From assembly GCA_019057795.1 (NCBI GenBank), contig JAHLWS010000052.1, forward strand, positions 1 through 64,000: a stretch of DNA of 64,000 bases, read 5' to 3'. Positions 27,482 to 36,500 of the stretch are shown here, piece after piece. The translations under genes were made by a program, and so were the position numbers. Numbering within the stretch: the first letter of the stretch is position 1; every line of letters starts with the position of its first letter. The notes below the pieces were generated by a model. It searched no databases and was not told the origin of the DNA. It saw nothing but the letters and a program-made list of their open reading frames with translations. The DNA is from Promethearchaeota archaeon. GTDB lineage: Archaea > Asgardarchaeota > Lokiarchaeia > Sigyniarchaeales > SOKP01.

Positions 27482-28519
27482 ATGGAGAATTCAAGTCCGT
27501 CTGATAATACAATGGTACTAGTAGATAACCTAACTGTCACCTTTGGGGAAAACCAAGTTGTGAAAGACGTATCTTTTAATGTGAAGCAAGGGGAAATCAT
27601 TGGTATGTTTGGAATCTCAGGCGCTGGAAAAACTACAATTATTAGGGTTCTAACATGTCAAATTGAAAAGAAAAATTGGAGTGGAAATGTAGTAGTTACG
27701 GGTTTAAACCCTCGCAAAAAAAGAAATCATTCAAAAATTCTAAATAATATTGGATACGTACCTCAACTAGAACTATTGAATTTATATTTTGAATTAGACC
27801 CTTTAAAAAATGTTGATGTGTTTACATCTACTTATGGAATGAACAAAAAAAAAGCAAGGGAAACCGCTGAAAAGCTGTTTAAAATATTAGACATTCCTGA
27901 GGACACTTGGAAAAAAAGAGTATCGCGGATGAGCGGGGGCGAAAAAAAGCGTCTTTCAATGGCTATTGGTTTAATACATAATCCCCAAGTTCTCTTTCTT
28001 GACGAACCCACAACTGGCGTTGATGCATCGAAACGCTATGATATACTCAGTTATCTAAAGAAGTTAAACCAGCATTTAAACACAACTATGTTTATTATTA
28101 CGCACGATTTAGAAGCAGCACTAATATGTGATAAAACTGCGATATTAAGGCAGGGGAAATTACTCGAATTTGACACGCCTCAAAAACTAATATCTTCTTT
28201 GCCAAGTGGGGGTTTAGTTGCGAGAATTTCAATCGAAAATTTAGATCAAAAAGTAATAAAAACGGTTCAAAAATTTAATTCAGTCAAAAATGTATTACGC
28301 GTTGGAAATGAAACTATCGAAGTATTAATGGAAAATTTTGAGAATAACTTACCTAAATTAATGAAATACTTATTTGAGAATGAAGTTAAAATTTATTCAA
28401 TGAGTAGGGATATTGCCAACTTTAGAAGATTCTTTCAGATTAGAATCCAAGAGGAAGAAGAAAAAGAAAATGAAGAAAATCTTTCTGAAATAAATAGTGA
28501 AGGTGGAATTATATCTTAA
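27482..28519 (+). CDS. ABC transporter ATPase (canonical)
   Basis: About 345 residues. Walker A GISGAGKTT near 47-55, Q-loop Pro-Gln in YVPQ, signature MSGGEKKRLS near 145-154, Walker B VLFLDEPTTGVD near 165-176 and the H-loop ITHD are all intact, so this nucleotide-binding domain should be active. A C-terminal extension of about 110 residues ends in a Glu-rich tail. I place the start at ATG 27482 because GAGGTG sits four bases ahead; an in-frame ATG at 27470 lies inside the previous gene. Confidence 0.9.
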   Translation: MENSSPSDNTMVLVDNLTVTFGENQVVKDVSFNVKQGEIIGMFGISGAGKTTIIRVLTCQIEKKNWSGNVVVTGLNPRKKRNHSKILNNIGYVPQLELLNLYFELDPLKNVDVFTSTYGMNKKKARETAEKLFKILDIPEDTWKKRVSRMSGGEKKRLSMAIGLIHNPQVLFLDEPTTGVDASKRYDILSYLKKLNQHLNTTMFIITHDLEAALICDKTAILRQGKLLEFDTPQKLISSLPSGGLVARISIENLDQKVIKTVQKFNSVKNVLRVGNETIEVLMENFENNLPKLMKYLFENEVKIYSMSRDIANFRRFFQIRIQEEEEKENEENLSEINSEGGIIS

Positions 28520-28557
28520 AATTAAGTCGGAAAAATGAAAAAAGACTAAAAAATTTT

Positions 28558-31500
28558 ATGATAGTCTGTATTCTTATAGGAACTCCAATCATAAGTTTGG
28601 TTTTAATAAATGTTCGTTGGACTTATTTTATTGACGAAAAAGACGTTGAACAAGTTAAAAATATGGCAACTTCATTTACAAGCACGCACCATAACGATGT
28701 AGGACTTTTTGTAGAACCAGAAATTGATTCAAATTTTAGAGCTATTGATTCTATTAATTTCACATTTTCAAGTATTTATGCTCCTGAATTAATAAATCCT
28801 AATTATAATCTAAATATTGAGTCTTTTTCCCGTAATTTCTTTTTTGATTACATCTTTGAAAAACAAAATATCGATGGATCCTATTCAGATATAGCGGGAT
28901 TTGGAAATATGTTTTCAACCTATGAAGCAATCGAAACTTTAGAAATAGCCAATAAATCGTATCTTGAACGCAAGATAAATCTTAATGACACGAGTAATAT
29001 CGCAAATTACCTTTCAACTTCTTTAAATGAAGGGGGATGGGGTTTTAAGGCTAATCAGTTCTTAAACGATTCTGACATTATTTCTACATTCTGTGCGATT
29101 GAACTCGCCTATAGTTTATCAGAGAGTTCTTTACTTCTAAATCATAATATTGAAAAATTTATTAATTCCACATGGTTTGGAGGTAGTTATCGATCAACAA
29201 ATGTTTCTTTAGCTTCAAATCCAGAAACGACCTTCTATGGTATAAGAGCTTTTTTAGGTATGAATATGTCTTATAATTTTATTGAAAATTTATCTATTGC
29301 ACTTTATTTTAATTCATTATATAACCCTTTCGATGGGGGCTATATTAACACTGAAACGGGTATTAGTGATGTCAAATCAACTTATTACGCCATTTCTTCG
29401 CTAGATTTATTAGGGCTTTCTTCAACTTTAGTAAACGCTTCTAAAACATTAGAATATGTCTTAAATTGTTCAAATAATGATGGAGGGTTTGGTACACATC
29501 CAAATGTAACTAAATCTGATTTCACATCTGGTTGGGCAGCAATGAAATCAATTAAGATTTTAGAAAGCATATTACTTCTTACTCAAGAAGTAACTGATGT
29601 TCTAAAACAAATTAAAATTAATTACTATAAATGGCTACACTTTTTCCAAGCAAAAAACGCTCTATTTGGGCAAATAACAATTGAAACTAATTATTTTGGA
29701 ATTTTAACTTATTTTAGTATGGGTTATCTCGATTCAATACAGACCGCGCAATTTCAATACATAAAAATCAATATCTTAAATTTTACAAAAGCATGTTATA
29801 ATATTAACGATGGAGGATTTGGTTCGCAACCAGGTCAAGAAGCATCGCTTTTTGCAACGTATTGTGGATTAAAACTGTTGCAAATGCTTAATCCCGCAAA
29901 TCGACCTTGGGATCCTAATACTTTAAATCTAACACTGACAAAAAATTTCTTGTCTAGCTTGCAAAATTCTGATGGAGGTTTCAGAGTTGGAAACGATATC
30001 GATTATTTACTATCTCTTTTCGGATCTTATTCTATAGTTTTTACTAATTTAATCAATACGAATGTGTCCACTGTAGAAAGTACATATTGGGCATTAGTTT
30101 CTCTAGAATTAATTAATGGGTTAGATAAGATTCATTATAATAATCTTTCTCAATGGGTAAGGTCGTGCCAAAACGCTGATGGAGGATTTTCTATCGTTAT
30201 AGGATTTCATAGCGATGTTATATCTACATATTACGGTTTGCAAATCTTTTACGAGGGTTTTGTTGATGGTCCAATGTCTAAGATGACCGCAATTGGTTTT
30301 TTAAAGCTTTCGCAAACTTCCGATGGAAGTTTTTCCCTTTTACCCATGATGGGGGGATTTTTAGATTTACCTTCATCTTTTCTAGTGACCTATCTTGCTT
30401 CTAAAGCTCTTTACGACTATAACTTTCAACCTGATAGCATTCAAGAAGCTTTAATCTGGTTTTCGGGATGTATAAGCACCAACACGGGAGGAATAGGAGA
30501 TAACCCTGATTTTGGAGCTGATTTACGAAATTCTCCCTATGGAATTATAATTATAGACGAATTAAAATATGACCAGAGTTTTGATTCAAAACCTTGGAAT
30601 CAATTATTAATTTATATCTTACTTACTGAAGCTGGATTTATAGGTCTATATATATTTTTAAAAATTCGCAAAAGACTCTCGTTAATCAAAAGAATTATAG
30701 AAAAAGTAGGTTTGGGAGGGAAAATTACACCATCCTATCTTCAAAGGTTTTCAGCAATTCATTGTGAAAATTTCAGCGTATATGCGGGTGGTAAGTTAAT
30801 TGTTGATTCTGTTACAATGAAAATAGATCATGGGCAAATATTAGGAATCTTAGGGGAAAGTGGGGCAGGAAAGTCGACTTTTGTAAAAGGGTTGTTGGGA
30901 ATGAGAAAAATTACGGGATTTTGTAAAATTTATGGAATGGACATTAATAAAAAAAATTCTAAAAAGTTAAGACCAATATACGGCTATGTTCCCCAAGATC
31001 TAGGGAAAATCTATCATAATTTTACTGTCTTTGAAAACCTGTTATATTTTGGAAATCAATATGGGTTAACAGAACAAGAAATAATAAGTAGGTCTAGGAG
31101 ACTTTTGCGTAATCTTGAAATTGAAGATAAATTTAATGCACTCGTGAGAAACCTTTCGGGGGGCGAAAAAAGAAGGGTTAGCATTGCAATTGGGCTAATT
31201 CACGCCCCAATTTTTCTTATTTTAGATGAACCTACTTCAGGATTAGATCCAATAATACGCGAAAACTTATGGTTAGCCTTTACAAAAATCAACGAGCAAT
31301 TTGGAACTACTCTAATTGTTATAACTCATTACCCCGAAGAATCTCGCTTCTGCCATCGCGTTGCTATTTTCGGCAGAAATCGCGGCGTTATAGACTTTGG
31401 GAAACCAAAAGATCTTTTAGCTCAATTACCTGGAAAAGGACGTTCTATAGAAGTATGTTTCAAAGAACTAAAAGAAAATTTAATTGAAACGCTCGAATCT

Positions 31501-31704
31501 ATAGATGGTATAGAAAGCGTTCTTGAAAATAAAGCGGGAACTGATTATTCGTTATTTACCGAATTAAACTTAAAAGAACTAATTGAAAAAATCGAAAATG
31601 AAATTGGTAAAGATTCCATCCAAGAAATAAAGCAAATCGATTCTAAAATGGAACAATTCTTTAGATACAAATTAATTGAGGTGCCTGAAATTGAAGAACT
31701 CTAG
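28558..31704 (+). CDS. extracytoplasmic alpha/alpha-toroid fused to an ABC ATPase
   Basis: 1048 residues. A membrane helix at 2-20 (ILIGTPIISLVLINV) is followed by about 660 residues of repeats with NDGGFG, NINDGGFGSQPG, NSDGGF, NADGGFS, TSDGSFS and GIGDNPD motifs. These are the helix-turn signatures of squalene-cyclase and protein-prenyltransferase toroids. A second helix follows at about 685-705 (LLIYILLTEAGFIGLYIFL). A complete ABC ATPase comes next: Walker A GESGAGKST near 765, signature LSGGEKRRVS near 866, Walker B LILDEPTSGLDP near 887. The toroid would face outside and the ATPase the cytosol. The frame stays open upstream of ATG 28558 with a basic stretch (KLSRKNEKRLKNF) but no ATG/GTG/TTG. 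I know no transporter with this layout. Confidence 0.8.
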   Translation: MIVCILIGTPIISLVLINVRWTYFIDEKDVEQVKNMATSFTSTHHNDVGLFVEPEIDSNFRAIDSINFTFSSIYAPELINPNYNLNIESFSRNFFFDYIFEKQNIDGSYSDIAGFGNMFSTYEAIETLEIANKSYLERKINLNDTSNIANYLSTSLNEGGWGFKANQFLNDSDIISTFCAIELAYSLSESSLLLNHNIEKFINSTWFGGSYRSTNVSLASNPETTFYGIRAFLGMNMSYNFIENLSIALYFNSLYNPFDGGYINTETGISDVKSTYYAISSLDLLGLSSTLVNASKTLEYVLNCSNNDGGFGTHPNVTKSDFTSGWAAMKSIKILESILLLTQEVTDVLKQIKINYYKWLHFFQAKNALFGQITIETNYFGILTYFSMGYLDSIQTAQFQYIKINILNFTKACYNINDGGFGSQPGQEASLFATYCGLKLLQMLNPANRPWDPNTLNLTLTKNFLSSLQNSDGGFRVGNDIDYLLSLFGSYSIVFTNLINTNVSTVESTYWALVSLELINGLDKIHYNNLSQWVRSCQNADGGFSIVIGFHSDVISTYYGLQIFYEGFVDGPMSKMTAIGFLKLSQTSDGSFSLLPMMGGFLDLPSSFLVTYLASKALYDYNFQPDSIQEALIWFSGCISTNTGGIGDNPDFGADLRNSPYGIIIIDELKYDQSFDSKPWNQLLIYILLTEAGFIGLYIFLKIRKRLSLIKRIIEKVGLGGKITPSYLQRFSAIHCENFSVYAGGKLIVDSVTMKIDHGQILGILGESGAGKSTFVKGLLGMRKITGFCKIYGMDINKKNSKKLRPIYGYVPQDLGKIYHNFTVFENLLYFGNQYGLTEQEIISRSRRLLRNLEIEDKFNALVRNLSGGEKRRVSIAIGLIHAPIFLILDEPTSGLDPIIRENLWLAFTKINEQFGTTLIVITHYPEESRFCHRVAIFGRNRGVIDFGKPKDLLAQLPGKGRSIEVCFKELKENLIETLESIDGIESVLENKAGTDYSLFTELNLKELIEKIENEIGKDSIQEIKQIDSKMEQFFRYKLIEVPEIEEL

Positions 31705-33397
31705 AGAAATAGAATTAGAACGATTAAGATTAAAAGTCTTGGACGCAATCCGTGTTTCTAAGCGCTTTTGGATGACTTATAGAGAAGATACTTTTGGAAT
31801 TGCTTCTATTATTGATTTAATTTATAAAAAGTCGTTTATTGAAGTATTATTCTTTACTAATAGCGATGTCCTTGAGAAAGGAGTTCCATTATTAAAGATT
31901 TATACCCCTATTGAAGATGAAATTGATTTCTTTGAGATTATATTTGAACCAGACTTCGATGAAGATGGTCTTATTAATCCATTGAAGATTATTCGGCGTA
32001 TGAGAAGATTGATTAGACAAGAATTCCAAAAACGCTTAGGAATTTTGAACAATGAGGTTGAACTAATTGATAATAAGTTTGAAAATTTACAAATAAAAAG
32101 AAACCCATACTATAGAGAGATTCGAATCTCGTATCCCAATTTCGCTACTAAATTTAAAATTAAATTTGAAAAATACCCCATTTTACCATCCCTTTCATTT
32201 TCAAAATCCTTGTCAAGGATTATTACTGAAAGAAAATTTAACGAAGAAGAAATTATAAGAAACTGGGATATTGAAAATCCTCCGCATGTTCTTGAAATAA
32301 TTGAAAAGATCTGTGAAATTGCTTCAAAACAGGTCAATCTCGAACCTTTAAAAGAAAATTCTCAATATTTGTTTCTTAATGATGTGTCAGTGGGAGAAGC
32401 AATTAATAATCTTTCTTTTAAAATTCATAAAGGAAAGTCTATTGGTATAATGTACGACATAAATAATGTTGAACATAGATTAGACTTATTGAACCTGTTT
32501 GAGATCATAGGAGGCTTGCAACTAGATTATACATGGTCAATAGAAATTTTCGGAAATCCCTTAAAATCGTTATCAAAAAAAGAAAAAGAGAAAATTTTTC
32601 TTTTACCTCCACCTTACGACTCAGTAATAACAAATATGAAAGTAAAGAAAGCAATTCAATACAAGCTAAATTTAAATGAGATATATAAAGAGAGAAAGAA
32701 CGTATTCAACACGATTTTAAAAAATGCTGGATTAGGTCAAAATATAGATGAAATTATTGAAGATTTTATTTGGGAAACAACTTATAAATTCAGTCGTAAA
32801 AAAAAGTTTATAAAAAATGTTTTGGAAGTAACTGGGATGCTAAATAAGAAAAATAAAAAGTTCTCAGAATTAACACCTTTAGAATACCTACTTTTCTCAA
32901 TAGCACGCGCTTTAATCCAGGTACCAACGATTATAATGTTTTCAATACCTTATAGAATTTTAGGAAAATTTGAATACGAAAAATTTAACAATTACATAGA
33001 TAAAATTAAGCAAGAATTTCATGTGATTATGCTTTTCCATGGATCTGAGGAAGTCGTATTAAATTGCGACCAAATTTTAACGATCACCAAAAGAGCATCA
33101 AAAATAGGATCTTTTAAGGATTATCTTAAAGAATTGCCTCAATATGGCGAGATTGTAACGATAGAACTAAACGATCCTGAAGAGTTCTTAATTAGAAAAC
33201 TAAAAGAAATGGAAGAAATTGAAGTAATAATTGAAGAAAGAAAAAATGAAAAATATAAGATTTTTCTTAAATCAAATACAAATAATGTAATCGTAAAGAT
33301 AACAGAATTATTTGGTCAACGTTTACAATGTTTCAAAAAATCTACTGCCTCCATTGGAGAATATTTAGAATTTAAACAAAATTATAATAAAATATGA
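31691..33397 (+). CDS. degenerate ABC ATPase with novel N-terminal domain
   Basis: About 568 residues. From residue 235 the ABC fold is recognisable (SIGIMYDINNVEHR, ELTPLEYLLFSIARALIQVPTIIMFSIPYR, HVIMLFHGSEEVV), but Walker A lacks GKS, the signature reads ELTPLE instead of LSGGE, and Walker B has lost Asp-Glu. It cannot be an active ATPase. The first 230 residues include PYYREIRISYPN, KFEKYPILPSLSF and NWDIENPPHVLEIIEKICEIA. That is the order of strands, PP-like turn, Trp and final helices seen in UBC/RWD folds; this is inference only. I use TTG 31691 (GAGGTG seven bases upstream); a TTG at 31676 is also in frame. It overlaps the toroid gene. Confidence 0.65.
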   Translation: MKNSREIELERLRLKVLDAIRVSKRFWMTYREDTFGIASIIDLIYKKSFIEVLFFTNSDVLEKGVPLLKIYTPIEDEIDFFEIIFEPDFDEDGLINPLKIIRRMRRLIRQEFQKRLGILNNEVELIDNKFENLQIKRNPYYREIRISYPNFATKFKIKFEKYPILPSLSFSKSLSRIITERKFNEEEIIRNWDIENPPHVLEIIEKICEIASKQVNLEPLKENSQYLFLNDVSVGEAINNLSFKIHKGKSIGIMYDINNVEHRLDLLNLFEIIGGLQLDYTWSIEIFGNPLKSLSKKEKEKIFLLPPPYDSVITNMKVKKAIQYKLNLNEIYKERKNVFNTILKNAGLGQNIDEIIEDFIWETTYKFSRKKKFIKNVLEVTGMLNKKNKKFSELTPLEYLLFSIARALIQVPTIIMFSIPYRILGKFEYEKFNNYIDKIKQEFHVIMLFHGSEEVVLNCDQILTITKRASKIGSFKDYLKELPQYGEIVTIELNDPEEFLIRKLKEMEEIEVIIEERKNEKYKIFLKSNTNNVIVKITELFGQRLQCFKKSTASIGEYLEFKQNYNKI

Positions 33398-33406
33398 GGA
33401 GTGAAT

Positions 33407-34213
33407 ATGCTTAAAAATCTTTATATTATAGACGAGAACGGAGTTTTATTATATTCCAAAAATTTTGTGAGAGAACAAAAGTACGACGATAATTTATTAA
33501 TAGGTTTTTTCACATCTATTACTAACTTTAGTAGGGAAGCCTTAGGTACGGCAGTTAAAACCGTTAATCTTGGGGAAAACAATAAACTTATCATCGTCAC
33601 AAAACAAGAAGAACGGTTACTCGGAGCCGCGATCGTGAGTTCAAATGATAACAACGAATTAGTCGCTAAAATTTTGAAAAACATTTTACAGGAATTTATC
33701 GATTCCTATTCGCCTGATTATGACACAGAAAAAATAATTCAAGAAGAAATGGAAAAAAACATTCAAAGCAATTTAAAAGGAAAAGTTATAAGCTCCCCCA
33801 TAATTAGAGTGGGGATATCGTGGTTAATTAACGGTTCGCTTATCTACCCTTTAATTTTACTCAGTATTTATACTACTCTTTTTATATTTGCGGCTTTTGA
33901 CCTAACTCAATATCTATATGGTGATGATCTGTTTACAAAATTTTTTCCGGCTTTGATTCTGTTATCAACTGGAAATATCATAATTTTATTTCTATTTCCT
34001 AATTTTCTTTTTGGGATTTTATCTCCAAATAGAAGAGTTGCCATTGCGAACTCTATCATCCATTTAGCTGTAACTATTGTGTTATTTGCCTACTCAGCAG
34101 AACCAGCTTTTGCCTACATCGTTATAGGGCATTTACCGTTAACATTGATTTTCTCTTTGTTTTTCTTGTTTGCCGGCATAAGATTCTCTTCAAAAAGGTT
34201 TTTAAAGAAATAA
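33407..34213 (+). CDS. longin-like domain with four membrane helices
   Basis: About 268 residues. The first 100 (NLYIIDENGVLLYSKNF, DDNLLIGFFTSITNFSREALG, LGAAIVSSNDNNELVAKILKNIL) fit a longin/roadblock-like fold with the characteristic opening strand-turn-strand. From about 150 there are four hydrophobic helices. ATG 33407 follows GAGGAG by five bases and the gene starts nine bases after the degenerate ATPase stop, so it belongs to the same operon. Longin domains in eukaryotes bind small GTPases and SNAREs; here it may couple the membrane complex to the Asgard cytosolic trafficking-like proteins. Confidence 0.6.
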   Translation: MLKNLYIIDENGVLLYSKNFVREQKYDDNLLIGFFTSITNFSREALGTAVKTVNLGENNKLIIVTKQEERLLGAAIVSSNDNNELVAKILKNILQEFIDSYSPDYDTEKIIQEEMEKNIQSNLKGKVISSPIIRVGISWLINGSLIYPLILLSIYTTLFIFAAFDLTQYLYGDDLFTKFFPALILLSTGNIIILFLFPNFLFGILSPNRRVAIANSIIHLAVTIVLFAYSAEPAFAYIVIGHLPLTLIFSLFFLFAGIRFSSKRFLKK

Positions 34214-34411
34214 AATAAAGATAAGTTTTTTCTTCCTACTTCTTCTTTTTTATTTTTAAATTAATTTTAACTTTAATCGAAATGGGAATTATTAAATAAA
34301 AAATGTTTTTGTATTATCTTGTTTAGTAGAATTTTAGTTAAACATTTAAGTTATTAAATGAGTGAGTTGATTATTTCAACCTAGAATTTATTAATAATGG
34401 TATGTGGTATA

Positions 34412-34777
34412 ATGGTTTCAGTATTTATCGTAGAAGACGATTTGTCGTTGCAAAGGTTATATGAGATAATGCTAAAGACTTTCGGATTTGAAGTCGTTGA
34501 TAAAGCGAGCAACGGAAAAGAAGCCATTGAAAAATTCAAATCCCTATCGCCTAAACCGGATGTAATAATAATGGACCATCGAATGCCAGTTAAAAATGGA
34601 ATTGACACGACCATTGAATTGATGAAGTTCAATAACCACACTAAAATTGTTTTTACAAGCGCAGATAAGTCAATTAAAGGACGAGCGCTTGAAATAGGTG
34701 CTATTTCTTTTATCGAAAAACCATTTACCGTAATTCAACTACAAAACGAAATCAATAGAGTAGTTAACTTAGTTTAA
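34412..34777 (+). CDS. single-domain response regulator (CheY-like receiver)
   Basis: About 121 residues, only the receiver domain. VEDD near residue 5-8 gives the acidic pocket, IIMDHRMP the phosphorylated Asp, FTSADKSI the switch Thr/Ser and IEKPF the conserved Lys. No output domain. No histidine kinase is nearby. The start could be ATG 34397 or, more like the family, ATG 34412. It stands between the ABC cluster and the next oxidase gene. Confidence 0.88.
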   Translation: MVSVFIVEDDLSLQRLYEIMLKTFGFEVVDKASNGKEAIEKFKSLSPKPDVIIMDHRMPVKNGIDTTIELMKFNNHTKIVFTSADKSIKGRALEIGAISFIEKPFTVIQLQNEINRVVNLV

Positions 34778-34990
34778 GGCTATTCAATTTCTTAAAAAAA
34801 TTTATACTCTAATTCTTACCTTTATTCAAATCTATTTTTATAAATTCAACAATCTAATTATAAGAAAAATACATCTGTTTATGAAAATCATTTATGACAA
34901 ATTTAAAATTTAATATTTAATTTTCGGAATTATAAAATTATTTTATTCAAAAATCAAAAAGTATGAAGATTGATTAAAAGGTAAAAAAAT

Positions 34991-36478
34991 ATGAGTTATA
35001 AATTACCAGATGATAAAGATTTAGATGCCATGATTGGTATTGTAGGCAAAGATTATGCTACCAATAACAAAGCAATTACAGCGTCATATCTTTCCAAATC
35101 TGTAATGGGATTAGAAGCCCAAATTCCGGATATCGTCGTGCGCCCCAAATACGTGGAAGAGATTCGTAAAATTCTACTTTACTGCTCTGCAGAAAAAATT
35201 GCAGTCTCACCGATTTCAGGCGGACTATCTGGCGGCTTTGCTTGCCCAACCATTAAGCCTGCTGGAGTTATGCTTGATTTAGGTAGAATGAATAGAATTA
35301 TCGAAGTCGATACAGATAATCGATACGTCATAGTCGAACCGGGAGTCACAATTGGCGAGCTTTGGGCTTACATGCACAAAAATTACCCAGAGTGGGCGCC
35401 CCCCGTACCAGACGGTGCTCCACCAGCTTCTACCGTAATGGGCGATGCTATCGATCGAGGGTTTTCGCTTTATACAAGTTCTGTAGGCCCACAGGGCGAT
35501 AACTTCATGTGTGGTGAGATAGTATTTCCAAACGGAGATATTGTGCGAACCGGCTCTTGGGCACTTCCATTTGCGAAACCATTCTATAAATACGGATTAG
35601 GTCCAGATATCTGGTCCTTTTTGATGGGTTCACAAGGAACTCTAGGCGTAATGACTAAAGTTGCTGTTAAGATTTACCCACATCCAAAATTTAAGACTGT
35701 AGTTGTATGGGGTATGTCCAATCCTGAGGATATGCAGGACCTAACACTTGAAATTGGAAAACAAGAATTTGGAATTGCTCACAACACCGTTATGGTTCAA
35801 GGAGGGAATTATCCTTTAGTAATGACGCGTTGGCCAAAAGATAAAATTCCTCACGATTACGAATTCTACGAACAGTTAGGAATTAGTAAGTGGTGGATGA
35901 ATTGGGAGTGCTGGGCACAAACTCAAGAAGAGTTAGATTATGTGGTTAATAGAATCAATAAAATGGCTGAGGATTTCAAGAAAAACAGAGCTAAAGACCC
36001 TGAAAGCATGAAACCTCAGGAACTACATCCCAAACAAATCGCAAGCAGATTGAAGAAACCCAATAAGATTGCAGTTCCGTATTCCTTTTGGGAGGCAGGA
36101 TTTTTATTTATTACTTTCTACTGCCCTTGGAACGAATGTGCACATTTTGCTAACATGTATACTGCTGCTATGGAGAAATATGGTTTTCCACCAGTTATGT
36201 GGATTGCTAGTATTGAGCGTTGTAGGCAAGCAATTTGTATGCCAATTATTTGTTTCGATAGCACAAAACAATCAGATATCGAAAAAGTTCAAGAGATGAA
36301 TAGAGAAACAACAGAATATGCGCTTAAGCAAGGATGGTTGAATTATCGTCCAGATCCATACATCCACGCACCTCTCACTTATTCTCAAGCAGGAATGTAT
36401 TGGAAATATTTGAGAACGATGAAGAAGATTTTTGATCCTAATATGATAATGCATCCTGGGAGGCTTGCTCTTCCATAA
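34991..36478 (+). CDS. FAD-binding oxidase (GlcD-like), divergent copy
   Basis: 495 residues of the same flavoprotein superfamily as the pair at 15-18.6 kb, but a separate subfamily: ISGGLSGGFACPTIKPAG near 75-92, PPASTVMGDAIDRG near 143-156, GPDIWSFLMGSQGTLG near 207-222 and a C-terminal RTMKKIFDPNMIMHPGRLALP. The fuller Trp-rich cap and the Met/Trp-rich substrate region differ from the other copies. It is followed after 22 bases by its Fe-S partner and is likely a lactate- or glycolate-type dehydrogenase; the acid is not determined. Confidence 0.85.
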   Translation: MSYKLPDDKDLDAMIGIVGKDYATNNKAITASYLSKSVMGLEAQIPDIVVRPKYVEEIRKILLYCSAEKIAVSPISGGLSGGFACPTIKPAGVMLDLGRMNRIIEVDTDNRYVIVEPGVTIGELWAYMHKNYPEWAPPVPDGAPPASTVMGDAIDRGFSLYTSSVGPQGDNFMCGEIVFPNGDIVRTGSWALPFAKPFYKYGLGPDIWSFLMGSQGTLGVMTKVAVKIYPHPKFKTVVVWGMSNPEDMQDLTLEIGKQEFGIAHNTVMVQGGNYPLVMTRWPKDKIPHDYEFYEQLGISKWWMNWECWAQTQEELDYVVNRINKMAEDFKKNRAKDPESMKPQELHPKQIASRLKKPNKIAVPYSFWEAGFLFITFYCPWNECAHFANMYTAAMEKYGFPPVMWIASIERCRQAICMPIICFDSTKQSDIEKVQEMNRETTEYALKQGWLNYRPDPYIHAPLTYSQAGMYWKYLRTMKKIFDPNMIMHPGRLALP

Positions 36479-36500
36479 CTGAGTAAGGAGGTAAAAAAAA

